Below, in pieces: positions 61,844-64,000 of a stretch of 64,000 nucleotides of DNA. Positions within the stretch are counted from its first letter, which is position 1, and every line of letters begins with the position of its first letter. A program made the translations under genes and the position numbers. The stretch lies in the NCBI RefSeq assembly GCF_023016155.1, contig NZ_JALKBG010000003.1:186001-250000 (forward strand), read 5' to 3'. The notes below the pieces were generated by a model. It made no database searches, was not told where the DNA came from, and worked only from the letters and a program-made list of their open reading frames with translations. Source of the stretch: Aliiroseovarius sp. F20344. Its GTDB lineage: Bacteria; Pseudomonadota; Alphaproteobacteria; Rhodobacterales; Rhodobacteraceae.

Positions 61844-62956
61844 TTATTCCGCGGCCAATTCGCCGGCGGGAACCGCAACGGCGTTGTTCACGTCATATTC
61901 CAGCGTCATATCCTGACCCGAATGGTCATCAAACGACTGGCCGTGGTTCGGTATCGCGACCTTCAACTCTTTGCCTCCGTCGCCTTCCATGAAGATGTTG
62001 AAGGAATTGCCTTCGAACTCTTCGTGGTTGACCTTTGCGGTAACAAAATGATCGCCCTGCGTGCCGGTCGGTGCCAGCGACAATGCCTCGGGACGAATGA
62101 ACATCATCGCCTCGTCACCCGCTTTCATCGTACCCTGATTGGCGGTCGAGATACGCGACAGCAGGTCACCCGAGCGGTTGGTGCGGATCAAGGCCTGATC
62201 ACCTTTGACCTCAAGCACCTTACCGCGGAAGACGTTGTTTTCGCCCACAAAGCTGGCTGCGAATGCGGTCGCCGGGTCGTTGTAGATGGTCTTGCCATCG
62301 GCGATCTGGTCGATCACACCGGCCCGCATCACCGCGATGTCGTCCGACATGGTCAACGCTTCGCCTTGGTCATGAGTGATGTAGATGAAAGTAATGCCCA
62401 CACGTTTCTGAATTTCACGAAGTTCGGTGCGCATATGCTGACGCAGCTTTAGGTCCAGCGCCGAAAGTGGCTCGTCCAACAGCAGCACATCGGGTTCGGC
62501 GCACAGCGCACGGGCAATCGCCACACGCTGGCGTTGACCGCCCGACAATTCCGACGGCAGTTTGTCGCCCTGACCGGGCAGCGCGATCATATCCAGCAGT
62601 TCGTCGGCGCGCTTGCGACGCTCTTTGGCGGACGCACCCGCGATCTCCATCGAGAATGTGATATTTTCCCAGACCTTCATCAGGGGAAACAGCGCAAGGT
62701 TCTGGAAGATCAGCGCAGTGGGGCGTTTGTTGGGGCCAATGCCCTTCATATTGTTGCCACCGATCAGCACGTTACCTTCGCTGGGCTCTAAAAAGCCCGA
62801 AACAGCGCGCAGGATTGTGGTCTTGCCACACCCCGATGGTCCTAGGAACGAAAAGAAATCGCCCCCTTTGATGTGCACATTCGCGTCGCGCACCGCGACG
62901 AAATCTCCAAAGCGGATCCAGAGGTTCTCAAGATCTACGCCTACTCCGGCACTCAT
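61844..62956 (-). CDS. ABC transporter ATP-binding protein (PotA-like)
   Basis: This 370-residue ATPase has Walker A GPSGCGKTT, Q-loop IFQNLALFPLM, signature LSGGQRQRVAIARAL and Walker B VLLLDEPLSALD. The C-terminal TOBE_2 region is typical for PotA (FIRPEALSL). ATG at 62956 has GGGGAGAG upstream; in-frame ATGs at 62971 and 62986 are less suitable. Confidence 0.92.
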   Translation of the reverse strand: MSAGVGVDLENLWIRFGDFVAVRDANVHIKGGDFFSFLGPSGCGKTTILRAVSGFLEPSEGNVLIGGNNMKGIGPNKRPTALIFQNLALFPLMKVWENITFSMEIAGASAKERRKRADELLDMIALPGQGDKLPSELSGGQRQRVAIARALCAEPDVLLLDEPLSALDLKLRQHMRTELREIQKRVGITFIYITHDQGEALTMSDDIAVMRAGVIDQIADGKTIYNDPATAFAASFVGENNVFRGKVLEVKGDQALIRTNRSGDLLSRISTANQGTMKAGDEAMMFIRPEALSLAPTGTQGDHFVTAKVNHEEFEGNSFNIFMEGDGGKELKVAIPNHGQSFDDHSGQDMTLEYDVNNAVAVPAGELAAE

Positions 62957-63041
62957 ATGGTCTCTCCCCATGAACGGGCCGATCACGCGCTGAGATCAGG
63001 CGTGCGACCGTGTTTCCAGACGTTTCAGTCAGGTTAGTGAC

Positions 63042-63069
63042 GCGCCCCCGCCTAGGGACGGAGGAGCGC
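63042..63069 (-). terminator. Hairpin between binding protein and ATPase genes
   Basis: GCGCCCC (63042-63048) and GGAGCGC (63063-63069) can form a 7-bp stem with one G-U on the minus strand. It lies 15 nt after the binding-protein stop and has no T-run. It may lower read-through. Confidence 0.35.
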
Positions 63070-63083
63070 AATTTTCAAGTCGC

Positions 63084-64000
63084 TTAAGCGCTCTTGAACT
63101 TGTTGACGAACTCGGTGCGCACGTCGGCGTACCAAGGTGCTTCAGCAGGCCATGGGTTCAGGTTGGCCAAGCTGTCACCCGGATAGGCTTCCGAGAAGTT
63201 CTTCTTGTACGTGTCACCCGAATAGGTGTCGGCACCCAGCACCGGCGAGTTATAGCCGTGGCTGTCAATTGCGACGCCTGCAGGCTGCTGACGATAGGCG
63301 TATTCGATGAAGGCATAGACTTGCTCATCATTCGTAGCGCCTACCGGCATCGACATACCGTCGACCCATGCCATCGCACCTTCAACTGGAGCTTGATAGT
63401 GCACAGGCTCTCCCGCCGATTTCAGGGCCAGCGGCGGACCATCCCATGTCTGACCGACCACGACACCTTCGTTCAAAAGACCGTTCTTCTGAGTATCAGC
63501 ATCGTTCCAGATCAGCTTGATGCGCGACTTGCGTGCGATACACCAGTCTGCGATCTGACCCCAAACTTTGCGCATGGTGTCTTCGTCGTTATAGGCAGCC
63601 CAGACAGAACCCGGCTCCATCTCGCCCGACGCTTCCATATAAAGACCAGCACCCAGCATCATCGAGTGTGCGCGGCCCATGGTTTTGCCAGCGTTTTCTT
63701 CAGACCAAACGTCGCCATAGCTGGGCGCATCACCCGCCGGCAGCCATTTGTCGGTGCGGTAAGCGATACCTTCAGTACCCCAGATATGCGGCAGCCAATG
63801 GGCACCGCTGTCACCGAAGTTCCAAGCATCGGTACCGATTTTAGCCATGGCCGGGTTTACGGCATCGATGTTCACTTTTGCCAGATCGAACGGCTTCAGA
63901 AGCTCAAGCGGCTCCCACTGCAGCGAACGGTTGTTGGTGGGCGATACGATGTCGAAGCCCTGACCCTTGGTCGCTTTCATCTTGTTGATGATTTCTTCGT
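63084..64000 (-). CDS. ABC transporter binding protein (PotD/opine-like), 5' end beyond window
   Basis: The frame enters from the window edge with EEIINKM and continues for 305 codons. The Met codon at 63980 is internal, not the start. Features are DIVSPTNNRSLQW, GDSGAHWLPHIWGTEGIAYRTD, and WVDGMSMPVGATNDEQVYAFIEYAYRQQPAG, all as in spermidine/putrescine or opine binding proteins. The signal peptide lies outside the window. It heads the binding protein-ATPase-permease-permease operon on the minus strand. Confidence 0.92.
   Translation of the reverse strand, partial: EEIINKMKATKGQGFDIVSPTNNRSLQWEPLELLKPFDLAKVNIDAVNPAMAKIGTDAWNFGDSGAHWLPHIWGTEGIAYRTDKWLPAGDAPSYGDVWSEENAGKTMGRAHSMMLGAGLYMEASGEMEPGSVWAAYNDEDTMRKVWGQIADWCIARKSRIKLIWNDADTQKNGLLNEGVVVGQTWDGPPLALKSAGEPVHYQAPVEGAMAWVDGMSMPVGATNDEQVYAFIEYAYRQQPAGVAIDSHGYNSPVLGADTYSGDTYKKNFSEAYPGDSLANLNPWPAEAPWYADVRTEFVNKFKSA

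Noticed and set aside
1-64000. Insertion sequences, phage genes, tRNA or rRNA genes
   Set aside because: No transposase, integrase or phage motif, no terminal repeats with target duplications, and no cloverleaf-like sequence was recognised in the gaps between genes.

Overview
The window looks like chromosome of a marine alphaproteobacterium of the Rhodobacterales (Roseobacter group). The evidence is the G+C-rich coding sequence, the many TRAP, TTT and ABC uptake operons, a singlet-oxygen type RpoE-ChrR pair beside a cyclopropane-synthase-type lipid operon, a class I-like PHA synthase, and close-packed ATGA-overlapping operons. I see no tRNA, rRNA, insertion sequence, phage gene or CRISPR array. 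Nearly all of the sequence is coding; the only long stretch without a convincing gene is 2043-2905.

Layout. (1) 1-2009, minus: the N-terminal part of a secreted repeat protein with exact 396-bp repeats. (2) 2906-6703: tryptophan-to-anthranilate catabolism, with kynU divergent from a GntR regulator, kynA and a formamidase. (3) 6712-14009: a LysR regulator, an M19 dipeptidase and a five-gene oligopeptide ABC transporter. (4) 14092-23752: an RpoE-ChrR stress module. Four promoter-like sites of the form T(G/C)ATCC-N18-TA lie before rpoE, a fasciclin gene, a seven-gene minus-strand lipid operon (FAD enzyme, cyclopropane-synthase-like methyltransferase, chalcone-isomerase-like protein, MFS carrier, two DUF3833 proteins, TspO-like protein) and a DUF1365-SDR pair. 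(5) 24082-31618: an amino-acid-oxidase-like enzyme, a DctB/DctD-like two-component system whose regulator lacks the GAFTGA loop, and a TRAP transporter. (6) 31674-40033: a compact catabolic cluster (old-yellow-enzyme/FeS flavoprotein, aldehyde dehydrogenase, luciferase-like monooxygenase, flavin reductase, alpha/beta hydrolase, DUF1185) divergent from a GntR regulator, a DUF1330 protein and a carboxymuconolactone-decarboxylase-like protein. (7) 40034-46612: a two-component system divergent from a glucose-type ABC transporter resembling gtsABCD. (8) 46629-53840: an AbrB-like membrane protein, tctCBA, a TctDE-like pair and an extra periplasmic binding protein overlapping the kinase gene. (9) 53943-59583: glycerate kinase, PHA depolymerase-like hydrolase and PHA synthase, MarR, YceI and cytochrome b561. 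(10) 59644-64000: a polyamine/opine-type ABC transporter whose second permease has an odd C-terminal extension.

The least understood unit is the cluster at 31674-40033. A two-component flavin monooxygenase (luciferase-like oxygenase plus reductase) next to an aldehyde dehydrogenase and an alpha/beta hydrolase recalls the trigonelline (tgn) and pyrimidine (rut) ring-opening pathways. I infer degradation of a nitrogen heterocycle or a similar small molecule, but the substrate cannot be read from the sequence. The RpoE module is the best-supported regulatory network, because the same promoter architecture recurs with identical 18-nt spacing.
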